NCBI RefSeq assembly: GCF_003977665.1
Contig: NZ_RYYV01000008.1
Coordinates: 1-64,000, forward strand
Length of the DNA stretch: 64,000 nucleotides
From: Dyella choica
GTDB lineage: Bacteria > Pseudomonadota > Gammaproteobacteria > Xanthomonadales > Rhodanobacteraceae
Reading direction: 5' to 3'
Shown: piece by piece, positions 29,204 to 37,165 of the stretch
Numbering within the stretch: position 1 is the first letter of the stretch
Layout: the number at the start of each line of letters is the position of its first letter
The notes under the pieces: model-generated
Told to the model about the DNA's origin: nothing
Databases searched by the model: none
What the model saw: only the letters and a program-made list of their open reading frames with translations
Position numbers and translations under genes: made by a program

Positions 29204-30090
29204 GCCTGCAAGCAACATTGGTGCTGGACGCACGCAACACCCTGGGTGAAGGCGTGACCTGGTGCGTGCGCAGCCAGGCGCTGTACTGGACGGATATCCA
29301 TGCCTCCATGCTGTGGCGTTATCGCCCTGCCGATGGCAGCACGCGCCAGTGGACGATGCCCGAGCGCCTTGCTTCGTTCGCTTTGTGCGATGCGGCTGAC
29401 TGGCTGCTATTGGGATTGGCCAGCAGCCTGGCCTACTTCCACCTGGAAAGCGGCGAATTGATCCGCTTGGCTGAAGTCGAAGCCGGTCTGCCTACGCGGC
29501 TCAACGATGGCGCCTGCGACCGCCACGGGCGCTTTGTGTTCGGCACGCTGCATGAACCTGCCAGCGGCGAAGCACGGCGTGCTGCCGGTGCTTTCTATCG
29601 GCTACGCGCGGATCTGACGCTGGAACTGCTACCACTTGGACCGGTCGCGATCAGTAACAGCATCGCGTTCAGTCCCGAGGGCGGCACGATGTATTACTGC
29701 GATTCGTTCACGCGCATAGTTTGTCGCTGCAGCTACGGCGACAGCATCACCAAGCCTGAAGTGCATATCGACTTATCGCAAGCCCAAGGTGAGCCGGACG
29801 GGTCCGCGGTGGATAGCGAAGGCGGCTTATGGAATGCCGAATGGGGTTCCGGCCGCGTGGTGCGTTATACGCCCGACGGCAAGCAAGACTTGATCATCAC
29901 GCTGCCTGCCAGCCAGCCCACACGCGTGGCTTTCGGCGGCGAAAGATTGAACACGCTCTACATTACCAGCGCTCGGGACGGACTCAGCGCCGAAGCACTG
30001 GCGCAAGAGCCGCATGCCGGCGGGCTGTTTGCCGTCGAGGTGCCCTTCACCGGCATGCCCGAGCCACGTTTTGCAGGCCGGCCCATGTGA
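29200..30090 (+). CDS. SMP-30/gluconolactonase-family lactonase
   Basis: 296 residues, six-bladed propeller. Start overlaps the SDR stop (ATGA). Motifs NTLGEGVTWC (metal Glu), RLNDGACDRHGRFVFGTLHE (Asn and Asp region), ISNSIAFSPEGGTMYYCDSF and GEPDGSAVDSEGGLWNAEWGSGRVVRY identify the family. Expected to open galactono-1,5-lactone to galactonate, linking the dehydrogenase to DgoD. Confidence 0.9.
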   Translation: MSLQATLVLDARNTLGEGVTWCVRSQALYWTDIHASMLWRYRPADGSTRQWTMPERLASFALCDAADWLLLGLASSLAYFHLESGELIRLAEVEAGLPTRLNDGACDRHGRFVFGTLHEPASGEARRAAGAFYRLRADLTLELLPLGPVAISNSIAFSPEGGTMYYCDSFTRIVCRCSYGDSITKPEVHIDLSQAQGEPDGSAVDSEGGLWNAEWGSGRVVRYTPDGKQDLIITLPASQPTRVAFGGERLNTLYITSARDGLSAEALAQEPHAGGLFAVEVPFTGMPEPRFAGRPM

Positions 30091-30160
30091 GCCGGCTTTT
30101 TCTAGGCATTGGGAAGTAGCCGAAAACATCCGCTTGACGCGAACGACCGGGGAGTCATTC

Positions 30161-31573
30161 ATGAGTGTCAATACCATTCCAGCACCTGTCACAAGCCATT
30201 CGCATGCCAGGCCCCACGCCAAGGCCACTGCCATCTTCACCTGCGTGCTCGCCGCGCTGGCCGGCTTGATGTTCGGCCTGGACATCGGCGTGATTTCGGG
30301 CGCCACCCAGTTCATCCAGAAACAGTTCGGCGTCTCCGATCACCAGATCGAATGGATTGTCAGCGCCATGATGTTCGGCGCCGCGGTCGGCGCACTGTTT
30401 GCTGGATGGATGTCGTCCGCACTGGGGCGCAAACGCTCGCTGATTCTTGGTGCGGTGCTGTTCGTGGTCGGCTCATTGTTGAGCGGACTCGCCTGGTCGC
30501 CCGATACGTTGATCGCGGCGCGCGTGGTGCTGGGCCTGGCGATCGGCCTCGCCACCTTCACCGCACCGCTGTATCTGGCGGAAGTCGCACCTGAGTATAT
30601 TCGTGGCGCGATGATTTCGGTCTACCAGCTGATGATCACCATCGGTATCCTGGTCGCCTTCCTCTCGGATACGGCTTTCAGCTACACCGGCAACTGGCGC
30701 TGGATGCTCGGCATCATCGCGATCCCCGGCGCGCTGTTCCTGGTCGGCGTGCTGTTTCTCCCGGATAGCCCGCGCTGGCTGATGATGAAGCAACGCGAAG
30801 CGGAAGCGCTGGACGTACTGCAACGTCTGCGCGGCGATGCAGCCATCGTCGAGCGAGAAGCGAACGATATCCGCGAACAACTGCGCACGCCGCAACGCGG
30901 CTGGCACTTGTTCCAGGAAAACAGTAACTTTCGCCGTTCCGTGGGGCTGGGCATCCTGCTGCAGCTCATGCAGCAGTTCACCGGCATGAACGTGGTGATG
31001 TACTACGCGCCGCGCATCTTCCAGGACATGGGCTACGACCCCACGGCACAGATGTGGTTTACGGCCATCGTCGGCCTCACCAACGTCCTGGCTACCTTCA
31101 TCGCCATCGGCCTGATCGACCGCTGGGGCCGCAAGCCGATCCTTTATACCGGCTTTGCGGTGATGGCCGTCGGCCTCGGTGTGGTCGGAAGCATGATGGG
31201 CGTCGGCGCGAGTTCGCACGGCATGCAGCTGTTCACCGTGGGCATGCTGTTGGTATTCATCGTCGGCTTCGCGATGTCCGCCGGCCCGTTGATCTGGACC
31301 CTTTGCTCGGAAGTGCAGCCATTGAAGGGGCGCGACTTCGGCATCGGCTGCTCCACCATGACCAACTGGATTGCCAACATGATCGTTGGCTTCACTTTCC
31401 TCACCCTGCTCAACCGTTTTGGTCACACCAACACGTTCTGGCTCTACGCAGGACTCAATCTGGTCTTCATCGTACTGACCTTCTGGCTGGTGCCGGAAAC
31501 CAAGGGCATCACGCTAGAACAGATCGAGCGCAATCTGATGAGCGGCAAGCGGCTGCGCGACATCGGCCGCTGA
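30161..31573 (+). CDS. MFS sugar/H+ symporter (GalP/XylE type)
   Basis: 470 residues from an ATG with GGGGAG upstream; 12 TM helices. Sugar-porter signatures: GLMFGLDIGVISGA, GRKRSLILGAVLF, LYLAEVAPEYIRGAMI, DSPRWLM, RWGRKPILY and PETKG. Imports the hexose to be oxidised, most likely galactose. Last gene of the galactose operon, followed by an interspersed palindrome. Confidence 0.93.
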   Translation: MSVNTIPAPVTSHSHARPHAKATAIFTCVLAALAGLMFGLDIGVISGATQFIQKQFGVSDHQIEWIVSAMMFGAAVGALFAGWMSSALGRKRSLILGAVLFVVGSLLSGLAWSPDTLIAARVVLGLAIGLATFTAPLYLAEVAPEYIRGAMISVYQLMITIGILVAFLSDTAFSYTGNWRWMLGIIAIPGALFLVGVLFLPDSPRWLMMKQREAEALDVLQRLRGDAAIVEREANDIREQLRTPQRGWHLFQENSNFRRSVGLGILLQLMQQFTGMNVVMYYAPRIFQDMGYDPTAQMWFTAIVGLTNVLATFIAIGLIDRWGRKPILYTGFAVMAVGLGVVGSMMGVGASSHGMQLFTVGMLLVFIVGFAMSAGPLIWTLCSEVQPLKGRDFGIGCSTMTNWIANMIVGFTFLTLLNRFGHTNTFWLYAGLNLVFIVLTFWLVPETKGITLEQIERNLMSGKRLRDIGR

Positions 31574-31716
31574 TTCAGCTCTACATCTTCAGAGGGAAGC
31601 TCCCGGCCGGCGCACCACCGGCCGGCAACAAAGTCGTCTTGCGGAGCTACTCAGACAACGCGTACCAGGCATAGCTGTTCATGGCCCCGGACGATTTGCG
31701 CGAACAGTTCGGGTAG

Positions 31717-31791
31717 CGCGTAGGCTGGAATGACAATCCCGGCCTGGTCGATATTCAAGGAAAGCTGGGATTGCCATCCCAACCTACGCAG
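31717..31791. repeat. Interspersed palindromic repeat, second copy
   Basis: GCGTAGGCTGGAATGACAATCCC on the left and its imperfect reverse complement (AGCTGGGATTGCCATCCCAACCTACGC) on the right, about 22 bases apart. Clearly the same family as 23404-23484 but with several mismatches. It lies in the gap between the galactose symporter and the M3 peptidase, which converge. Confidence 0.75.
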
Positions 31792-31801
31792 CGTCCGAAA
31801 A

Positions 31802-31832
31802 GCAAAGGGCCGGCATGTAGCCGACCCTTTGC
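31802..31832 (-). terminator. Intrinsic terminator of the M3 peptidase gene
   Basis: On the minus strand GCAAAGGGTCGGC, five bases, GCCGGCCCTTTGC, then TTTT. The 13-bp stem has one G-T wobble. Eighteen bases past the stop codon. Confidence 0.85.
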
Positions 31833-31849
31833 ATCGATAACGCGAAGTT

Positions 31850-34057
31850 TTACTTGGCCGGTTGCTGCTTCAGGCCGCGATGTTCGAGCATCGGCTCGAT
31901 GCTCGGATCCGCGCCGCGCCAATCCTTGTACAACTTCGCAAGCTCTTCGGTATTGCCGCGCGAGAGCACCATGGCGCGGAAATGGTCCCCATTTTCGCGC
32001 GTCAGGCCGCCCTTCTCTTTGAAGCCCTCGAAGGCATCGTCGGCGAGCATCTGCGTCCACAGGTAGGCGTAGTAGCCCGCAGAATAGCCGTTGCTCCAGA
32101 TGTGCAGGAAGTAGCTGGAACGGTAGCGAGGCGGTACGTAGGTCAGATCCGTACCATCCTTTTTCAGTGCAGCCACTTCGAACGCGTCGACATCCTGCTT
32201 GGACTCGTCGGCCGACAGCATGTGCCAGTTCATGTCCAGCATGGCCGCCGAAACCAGCTCAGTCATGTCATAGCCCTTGTTGAACAGCTGGGCCTTCTTG
32301 ATCTTCTCGACCAGCTCCTGCGGCATCGGCTGGTGCGACTGGTAATGCTTGGCGTAGTTGGCGAAGACCTTCGGATCGAACGCCCAGTTCTCATTGAACT
32401 GCGAGGGGAATTCGACGAAGTCGCGGGCGGTCTGCGTACCGGACAAAGTGGGGTACTGCGCGTCGGCAAACAGACCATGCAGGCCATGGCCGAATTCGTG
32501 GAACATGGTGATCACGTCATCGGTCGACAGCAGCGCCGGCTGGCCGGCAGCCGGTTTGGTGAAGTTGGCGACGTTGTAGATCACAGGCTTAGTGCCCCGC
32601 AACCCGGACTGCTGCACGAAGTTGTCCATCCACGCGCCGCCATTCTTGTTGTCGCGCTTGAAGTAGTCGAAGTAGGCGAGCGCCATCGACTTGCCGTCCT
32701 TGTCGAACACTTCGAACACGCGCACGTCCGGGTTGTAGACGGGGATGTCCTTGCGCTCCTTGAACGAAAGGCCGTAAAGCTGGTTCGCCGCGTAGAACAC
32801 TCCGTTCTGCAGCACGTTGTCGAGTTCGAAGTACGGCTTGATCTGCGACTCGTCCAGATCGTACTTGGCCTTGCGTACTTCCTCTGAGTAGTGCTCCCAA
32901 TCCCACGGCGTGAGCTTGAAGCTGGGTTGCTTGAGCGCGGACTGGTCCTTGTCGATCTGCTTTTGGATGTCCTGCGCTTCCGTCTTGGCGCGCACGACCG
33001 CGGCAGGTGCAAGTTTCTGCATGAAGCTCATGACCGTTTCCGGCGTCTTGGCCATCTGGTCCTGCAACGTCCATGCAGCGTAATTGGGGAAACCAAGCAG
33101 CTTGGCCTCTTGCGCGCGCAGCTGAGCGAGGCGCGCAATGATGTCCCGGGTATCGTTGGCGTCGCCCTTTTCAGCGCGAGTTGACGAGGCATCGAACAGC
33201 GCCTTGCGTGTGACGCGATCGGTTAGATCCTGCAGGGCCGGCTGCTGCGTGGTGTTCTGCAGGGTGAGCACCCATTTGCCGTCCAGGTGGCGGTCTTTGG
33301 CCGCTTGCTCGGCGGCGGCGATGTCTTCGTCGGAAAGGCCGGCTAGCTTGGCCTTGTCATCGACGACCAGCGCGCCATTCTTGGCGGCGGCCAGGAGCTT
33401 GTTGTTGTACTGCGCTTCAAGCGCGGCATCTTCCTTGTTGTAGTCCTTGAGCTTGGCCTTGTCCGCGTCGGAAAGCTTCGCACCGGCCATCACGAACTGG
33501 CGGTACACCACTTCCACCAGGCGATGCGATTCCGGATCGAGCTTGAGCGAATCACGCTGGTCGTAGACCGCTTGAATGCGCTGGAAAAGTTTGCCGTTGA
33601 GATGGATCGCGTCTGCATGCGCAGCCAGCTTGGGCGCTTCCTCTTCCTGCACCTTTTGCAATGCATCGTTCGTATTGGCGGCGGTGATCGCGTTGAACAC
33701 CTCCGACACACGGTTCAGCAGCACGCCGGATTTCTCCAGCGCCACATAGGTGTTTTCAAAGGTGGGCGGCTCGGGGTTGTTGGCGATCTTCTCGACCTCC
33801 TCCAGCTGCTGCCGCATGCCTTCTTCGATCGCCGGCTGGTAGTCGCTGTCCTTGATCTTGTCGAACGGCGGCGCCTGATAGGGCAGCGTGCTGGCGGTGA
33901 AGAAAGGATTGCTGGCCTGCGCCTCGGCGGCGGCGGTGGAAGCCTTGGCCGGGGCACTACCGGAGGTAGCCGGCGCGTTGTGGCTTTCATTGGGGGATTG
34001 CGAACAGGCAGCAAGCGCGACGGACATGGCGATCGCAAGCAGGCGGAGACGAGGCAT
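31850..34057 (-). CDS. dcp: M3-family peptidyl-dipeptidase, lipoprotein
   Basis: 735 residues from the ATG at 34057, with GGGAG upstream; the frame stays open far upstream but only this start gives a lipoprotein signal (lipobox LAAC at about residue 18). Zn protease motif HEFGHGLHG (His520-His524) with the downstream Glu in FVEFPSQFNENW. It removes C-terminal dipeptides in the periplasm. An Ala/Ser-rich linker (residues 20-50) follows the lipid anchor. It may belong to the Dcp or OpdA branch; lipidation points to a periplasmic Dcp. Confidence 0.92.
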   Translation of the reverse strand: MPRLRLLAIAMSVALAACSQSPNESHNAPATSGSAPAKASTAAAEAQASNPFFTASTLPYQAPPFDKIKDSDYQPAIEEGMRQQLEEVEKIANNPEPPTFENTYVALEKSGVLLNRVSEVFNAITAANTNDALQKVQEEEAPKLAAHADAIHLNGKLFQRIQAVYDQRDSLKLDPESHRLVEVVYRQFVMAGAKLSDADKAKLKDYNKEDAALEAQYNNKLLAAAKNGALVVDDKAKLAGLSDEDIAAAEQAAKDRHLDGKWVLTLQNTTQQPALQDLTDRVTRKALFDASSTRAEKGDANDTRDIIARLAQLRAQEAKLLGFPNYAAWTLQDQMAKTPETVMSFMQKLAPAAVVRAKTEAQDIQKQIDKDQSALKQPSFKLTPWDWEHYSEEVRKAKYDLDESQIKPYFELDNVLQNGVFYAANQLYGLSFKERKDIPVYNPDVRVFEVFDKDGKSMALAYFDYFKRDNKNGGAWMDNFVQQSGLRGTKPVIYNVANFTKPAAGQPALLSTDDVITMFHEFGHGLHGLFADAQYPTLSGTQTARDFVEFPSQFNENWAFDPKVFANYAKHYQSHQPMPQELVEKIKKAQLFNKGYDMTELVSAAMLDMNWHMLSADESKQDVDAFEVAALKKDGTDLTYVPPRYRSSYFLHIWSNGYSAGYYAYLWTQMLADDAFEGFKEKGGLTRENGDHFRAMVLSRGNTEELAKLYKDWRGADPSIEPMLEHRGLKQQPAK

Positions 34058-34176
34058 GGAGGCTCCCGAAGATGGCTGCCCGGGGGCAGGAATAGGAAGG
34101 ATTGGACCCCCGACTCTAGCCACAGCGCCCCCATCTTCCAAGCCTGCCGGACGACACAGGGCTTCAGAACACCCCG

Positions 34177-35286
34177 TCACGTGCTGTAGGTGCGATCCTT
34201 CCAGCGCGAACGGACACCCCGCCAGTAGCGGATGGCCGAGCTCCAGGTCATGCCCAGATACAGCACGGCGCCGAACGGAAGCAGCAGCGCCCAGGCCAGC
34301 CGCATGTGGTAGTAGCGCAGCATCGGAAGGTAGCTCAGCATCATGGCGACCAACGCGAGCAGGCCCATGCGCCAGGTAGCCGGCGAAGCCAACAGCAGGA
34401 AAGGCAGGCCATAGGAAATCGCAAACAACACGGTTACCACCAGCAGCAGCAGGGTGGAGTAGCCGAGCTGGGTGAAGGCCGAGCGCGCCACCATGTCGTG
34501 AATCGAGCGCAAGCTGCCATAGGGACGAAGACTTACCACGCCGCGGCTCAGGCCCAGCCAGGTGCGATAGCCGGCATTTTTCACCTGTCGCGCCAAGGTG
34601 CAGTCGTCGATCAACGCATTGCGCAGGCTGGCAAAGGCGCCGGCACGCTGCAGTGCTTCTGAGTCGACCAGGATGCAACCGCCTGCCGCAGCGGCGACCA
34701 GACGCGAGGATGAATTGGAGATCGAGAAGGGATAGATCAGCTTGAAGTAGTACACGAACGCCGGTAGCAGCAGGCGATCCCAGAAGCTGGTGCGCCTCAG
34801 GTCCGCCATCAGCGAGACGAACTGGCGGTTTTCGCGCTGCTTGTGTGCCAGCAATGCGGGCAGCAATCCCGGTTGCAATTGAATGTCCGCGTCCAACAGC
34901 AGCGTCATCGGCGTATGCACGTGCGCCCTGCCCTGCTCCAGCGCCCACAGCTTGCCTGCCCAACCTGCCGGCAACGCTTGACCACGGATCACGCGTACGT
35001 TCGGGAAGGAGGCGGCGATTTTCGCCGTATCGTCAGTCGACTGATCGTCTACCACGACCACTTGCAAGCCATGGCCCTGCGCCTGCAGGCCGGACAGCGT
35101 GAGGCCGATGACATCGGCCTCGTTGCGCGCAGGAATCAATACGGTGATCTGGCTCAGATCGGCCGGCCCGGTCCGCGGGTCGGCCTCGATGCGTTCACGC
35201 GTGCTCCAGGCCCGCCACGGTGTCAGTAGCAGGCCTACCCACATCAGCGCCGGCAGCGACGCGGCAATCCATCCCACTGTGCCCAT
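34177..35286 (-). CDS. hpnB: Hopanoid-associated glycosyltransferase HpnB
   Basis: 369 residues. Glycosyltransferase family 2 fold: ITVLIPARNEADVIGLTLSGL, VVVVDDQSTDDT, LLLDADIQLQPG and LIDDCTLARQVK, between an N-terminal and several C-terminal TM helices. The combination and its place 21 bases behind hpnH identify HpnB. Its exact acceptor in hopanoid synthesis is not established. Confidence 0.9.
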   Translation of the reverse strand: MGTVGWIAASLPALMWVGLLLTPWRAWSTRERIEADPRTGPADLSQITVLIPARNEADVIGLTLSGLQAQGHGLQVVVVDDQSTDDTAKIAASFPNVRVIRGQALPAGWAGKLWALEQGRAHVHTPMTLLLDADIQLQPGLLPALLAHKQRENRQFVSLMADLRRTSFWDRLLLPAFVYYFKLIYPFSISNSSSRLVAAAAGGCILVDSEALQRAGAFASLRNALIDDCTLARQVKNAGYRTWLGLSRGVVSLRPYGSLRSIHDMVARSAFTQLGYSTLLLLVVTVLFAISYGLPFLLLASPATWRMGLLALVAMMLSYLPMLRYYHMRLAWALLLPFGAVLYLGMTWSSAIRYWRGVRSRWKDRTYST

Positions 35287-35307
35287 CGAAAGTCGACGCC
35301 TTGGCGC

Positions 35308-36450
35308 TTAGTGGTTCGCTTCGGTACCGGTCTCAGCGCTGCGGCGCTGAATCGAGCTGATCGGAATGTGGATCGCCGTGGCGTCCGCACGATTGCCATA
35401 CTTAACCGGCAGATCAGGCGCCATCGGGCCATCGGTACGCGGACCGAACATCGACACCTTCAGCGCTTTCAGCGGATGGGCGAACATGTCGTCCACCGCC
35501 GTGCCCTCGAAACCGCAGTGCGCCATGCAGTTGTCGCACTTCGGATTGATGCCCACGCCGTACTTGTCCCACTCGGTATCTTCCATCAATTCCTTGTAGG
35601 TCTTGGCGTAGCCTTCGTCGACCAGCAGGTAGCACGGCTTCTGCCAACCGAAGATGTTGTAGGTGGGGTTGGACCACGGCGTGCACTGGTAGGCCTGGTT
35701 GCCCGCGATGAAGTCCATGAACATCGCCGACTGGTTGAACGCCCACTTGCGCTTGCGTTCCTTGCCGATCTTGAAGATGTCGCGGAACAGCTGCTTGCTC
35801 TCGGTGCGGCCCAGGAACACGTCCTGGCGCGGCGCATGCTGGTAGCTGTAGCCCGGCGACACGGTGATGCCTTCCACGCCCAGCTCCATCGCGTAGTCGA
35901 AGAAATCGGCCACTTCTTCCGGCGGCTCGCTGTTGAACAGCGTGCAGTTCACCGTGACGCGGAACCCCTTCGACAGCGCAAGCTTGATCGCTGTCACCGC
36001 CTTCTCGAACACGCCATCCATGCAAACGGATTTGTCATGCTGCTTTTCCAGGCCGTCCAGGTGCACCGACCAGGTGAAGTACGGCGACGGCTTGTACTCG
36101 TCGATGTGCTTGGGCAGCAGGATCGCGTTGGTGCACAGGTACACGAACTTCTTGCGCGCCACGATACCTTCGACGATCTTCGGCAGATCCTTGTGGATCA
36201 GCGGCTCGCCGCCGGGGATCGACACCACCGGAGCATCGCACTCGTCCACCGCGGCCAGCGCCTGCTCGACGCTCATGCGCTTTTGCAGGATTTCCTTCGG
36301 CTGATCAATCTTGCCGCAACCGGCGCAAGCCAGATTGCACTGGAACAGCGGCTCCAGCATCATCGCCAGCGGGTAGCGCTTCTGGCCGCTCAGCTTCTTC
36401 TTGAGGATGTAGCTGGCGATCGTGGTTTGCTGAATAAGAGGGATACCCAA
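35308..36450 (-). CDS. hpnH: Adenosyl-hopene transferase (radical SAM) HpnH
   Basis: 380 residues from a TTG start with GGAG upstream (MGIPLIQQTTIASYILKKKL matches family N-termini). Radical SAM [4Fe-4S] motif CNLACAGC, SIPGGEPLIH, and C-terminal Cys cluster CDNCMAHCGFEG. Adds 5-deoxyadenosyl to diploptene, giving adenosylhopane, the first side-chain step. hpnG, which acts next, lies 20 kb away on the other strand. Confidence 0.97.
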   Translation of the reverse strand: MGIPLIQQTTIASYILKKKLSGQKRYPLAMMLEPLFQCNLACAGCGKIDQPKEILQKRMSVEQALAAVDECDAPVVSIPGGEPLIHKDLPKIVEGIVARKKFVYLCTNAILLPKHIDEYKPSPYFTWSVHLDGLEKQHDKSVCMDGVFEKAVTAIKLALSKGFRVTVNCTLFNSEPPEEVADFFDYAMELGVEGITVSPGYSYQHAPRQDVFLGRTESKQLFRDIFKIGKERKRKWAFNQSAMFMDFIAGNQAYQCTPWSNPTYNIFGWQKPCYLLVDEGYAKTYKELMEDTEWDKYGVGINPKCDNCMAHCGFEGTAVDDMFAHPLKALKVSMFGPRTDGPMAPDLPVKYGNRADATAIHIPISSIQRRSAETGTEANH

Positions 36451-36504
36451 GGGATTTCTCCGGAATGTCAGGACGCCCGTGCAGCACGGCGTTTGGAAAT
36501 CTTA

Positions 36505-36519
36505 ACTGTTCGGTACAGT
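36505..36519. promoter_or_regulatory. Short inverted repeat upstream of hpnH
   Basis: ACTGT-5-ACAGT within an AT-rich island (36501-36525) in the 115-base gap between idi and hpnH. It overlaps a possible -10 (TATACT on the minus strand), so hpnH may have its own promoter. Weak evidence. Confidence 0.3.
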
Positions 36520-36565
36520 ATAAGTCACTCGGACGTCAGCCATGCTTTTGGCTTGCGTCCGGCCT

Positions 36566-37165
36566 TTAAGCTTGGCGCGGCGCGAAGACTTCGGGGTGTT
36601 CGCGACGAATCCGCTGCCACTCGATCTTGAACCAGGGCGTGAAGGCTTCGGGCTTAGCCGCCATCTCCGCGTCGAGCGCATCCGGAGCGATGTAGCGCAG
36701 GCCGGAAATCTCGTTCACGTTCACCGTAGGCGCGGCGTCGCTGCGGCCGGCATACACCCAGCACAACTCATGCTCGGCCCCGTCCGCGTCGAATTGCGCC
36801 TGATACTCGAACTTGAACAGATAGTTCAGTTCGCAAGCCAGACCCAGCTCTTCCTTCAGGCGACGATGAGTGGCGCTATCCACCGTCTCGCCGCGGCGAG
36901 GATGGCTGCAGCAGGTATTCGACCAGTAACCCGGCCACAGGCGCTTGCCCGCTGCGCGCTGCTGCAATAACAGCTCGCCTTTCGCATTGAACACGAACAG
37001 CGAGAACGCACGGTGCAGGGTGCCCTTGCCGACGTGCGCGGCTGCCTTGTCGAGGAAGCCGACATCCCGGTCGTCATGGTCGACCAGGATCAGCGGTTCG
37101 TCGTCGAACGACACCACCTCGTTCGAATCGCGCCACTCCTGGCGCTCGAGTTCTGTGTTATCCAA
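36566..37165 (-). CDS. idi: Isopentenyl-diphosphate delta-isomerase, type I
   Basis: 199 residues, starting at TTG 37165 (GGAGG six bases upstream), which overlaps the end of the fused HMGR/MK gene by eight bases. Nudix-type core: LHRAFSLFVFN, the active-site Cys in WSNTCCSHPRRGE, RRLKEELGL, and the catalytic Glu region EHELCWVYAGR. Interconverts IPP and DMAPP. Idi is essential when IPP is made by the mevalonate route, matching its place in this operon. Confidence 0.95.
   Translation of the reverse strand: MDNTELERQEWRDSNEVVSFDDEPLILVDHDDRDVGFLDKAAAHVGKGTLHRAFSLFVFNAKGELLLQQRAAGKRLWPGYWSNTCCSHPRRGETVDSATHRRLKEELGLACELNYLFKFEYQAQFDADGAEHELCWVYAGRSDAAPTVNVNEISGLRYIAPDALDAEMAAKPEAFTPWFKIEWQRIRREHPEVFAPRQA

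Noticed and set aside
31850-34963. 1037-codon open frame over the M3 peptidase
   Set aside because: The first 300 codons overlap hpnB on the same strand in another frame and have no domain sense; the lipoprotein start with a ribosome site is at 34057.
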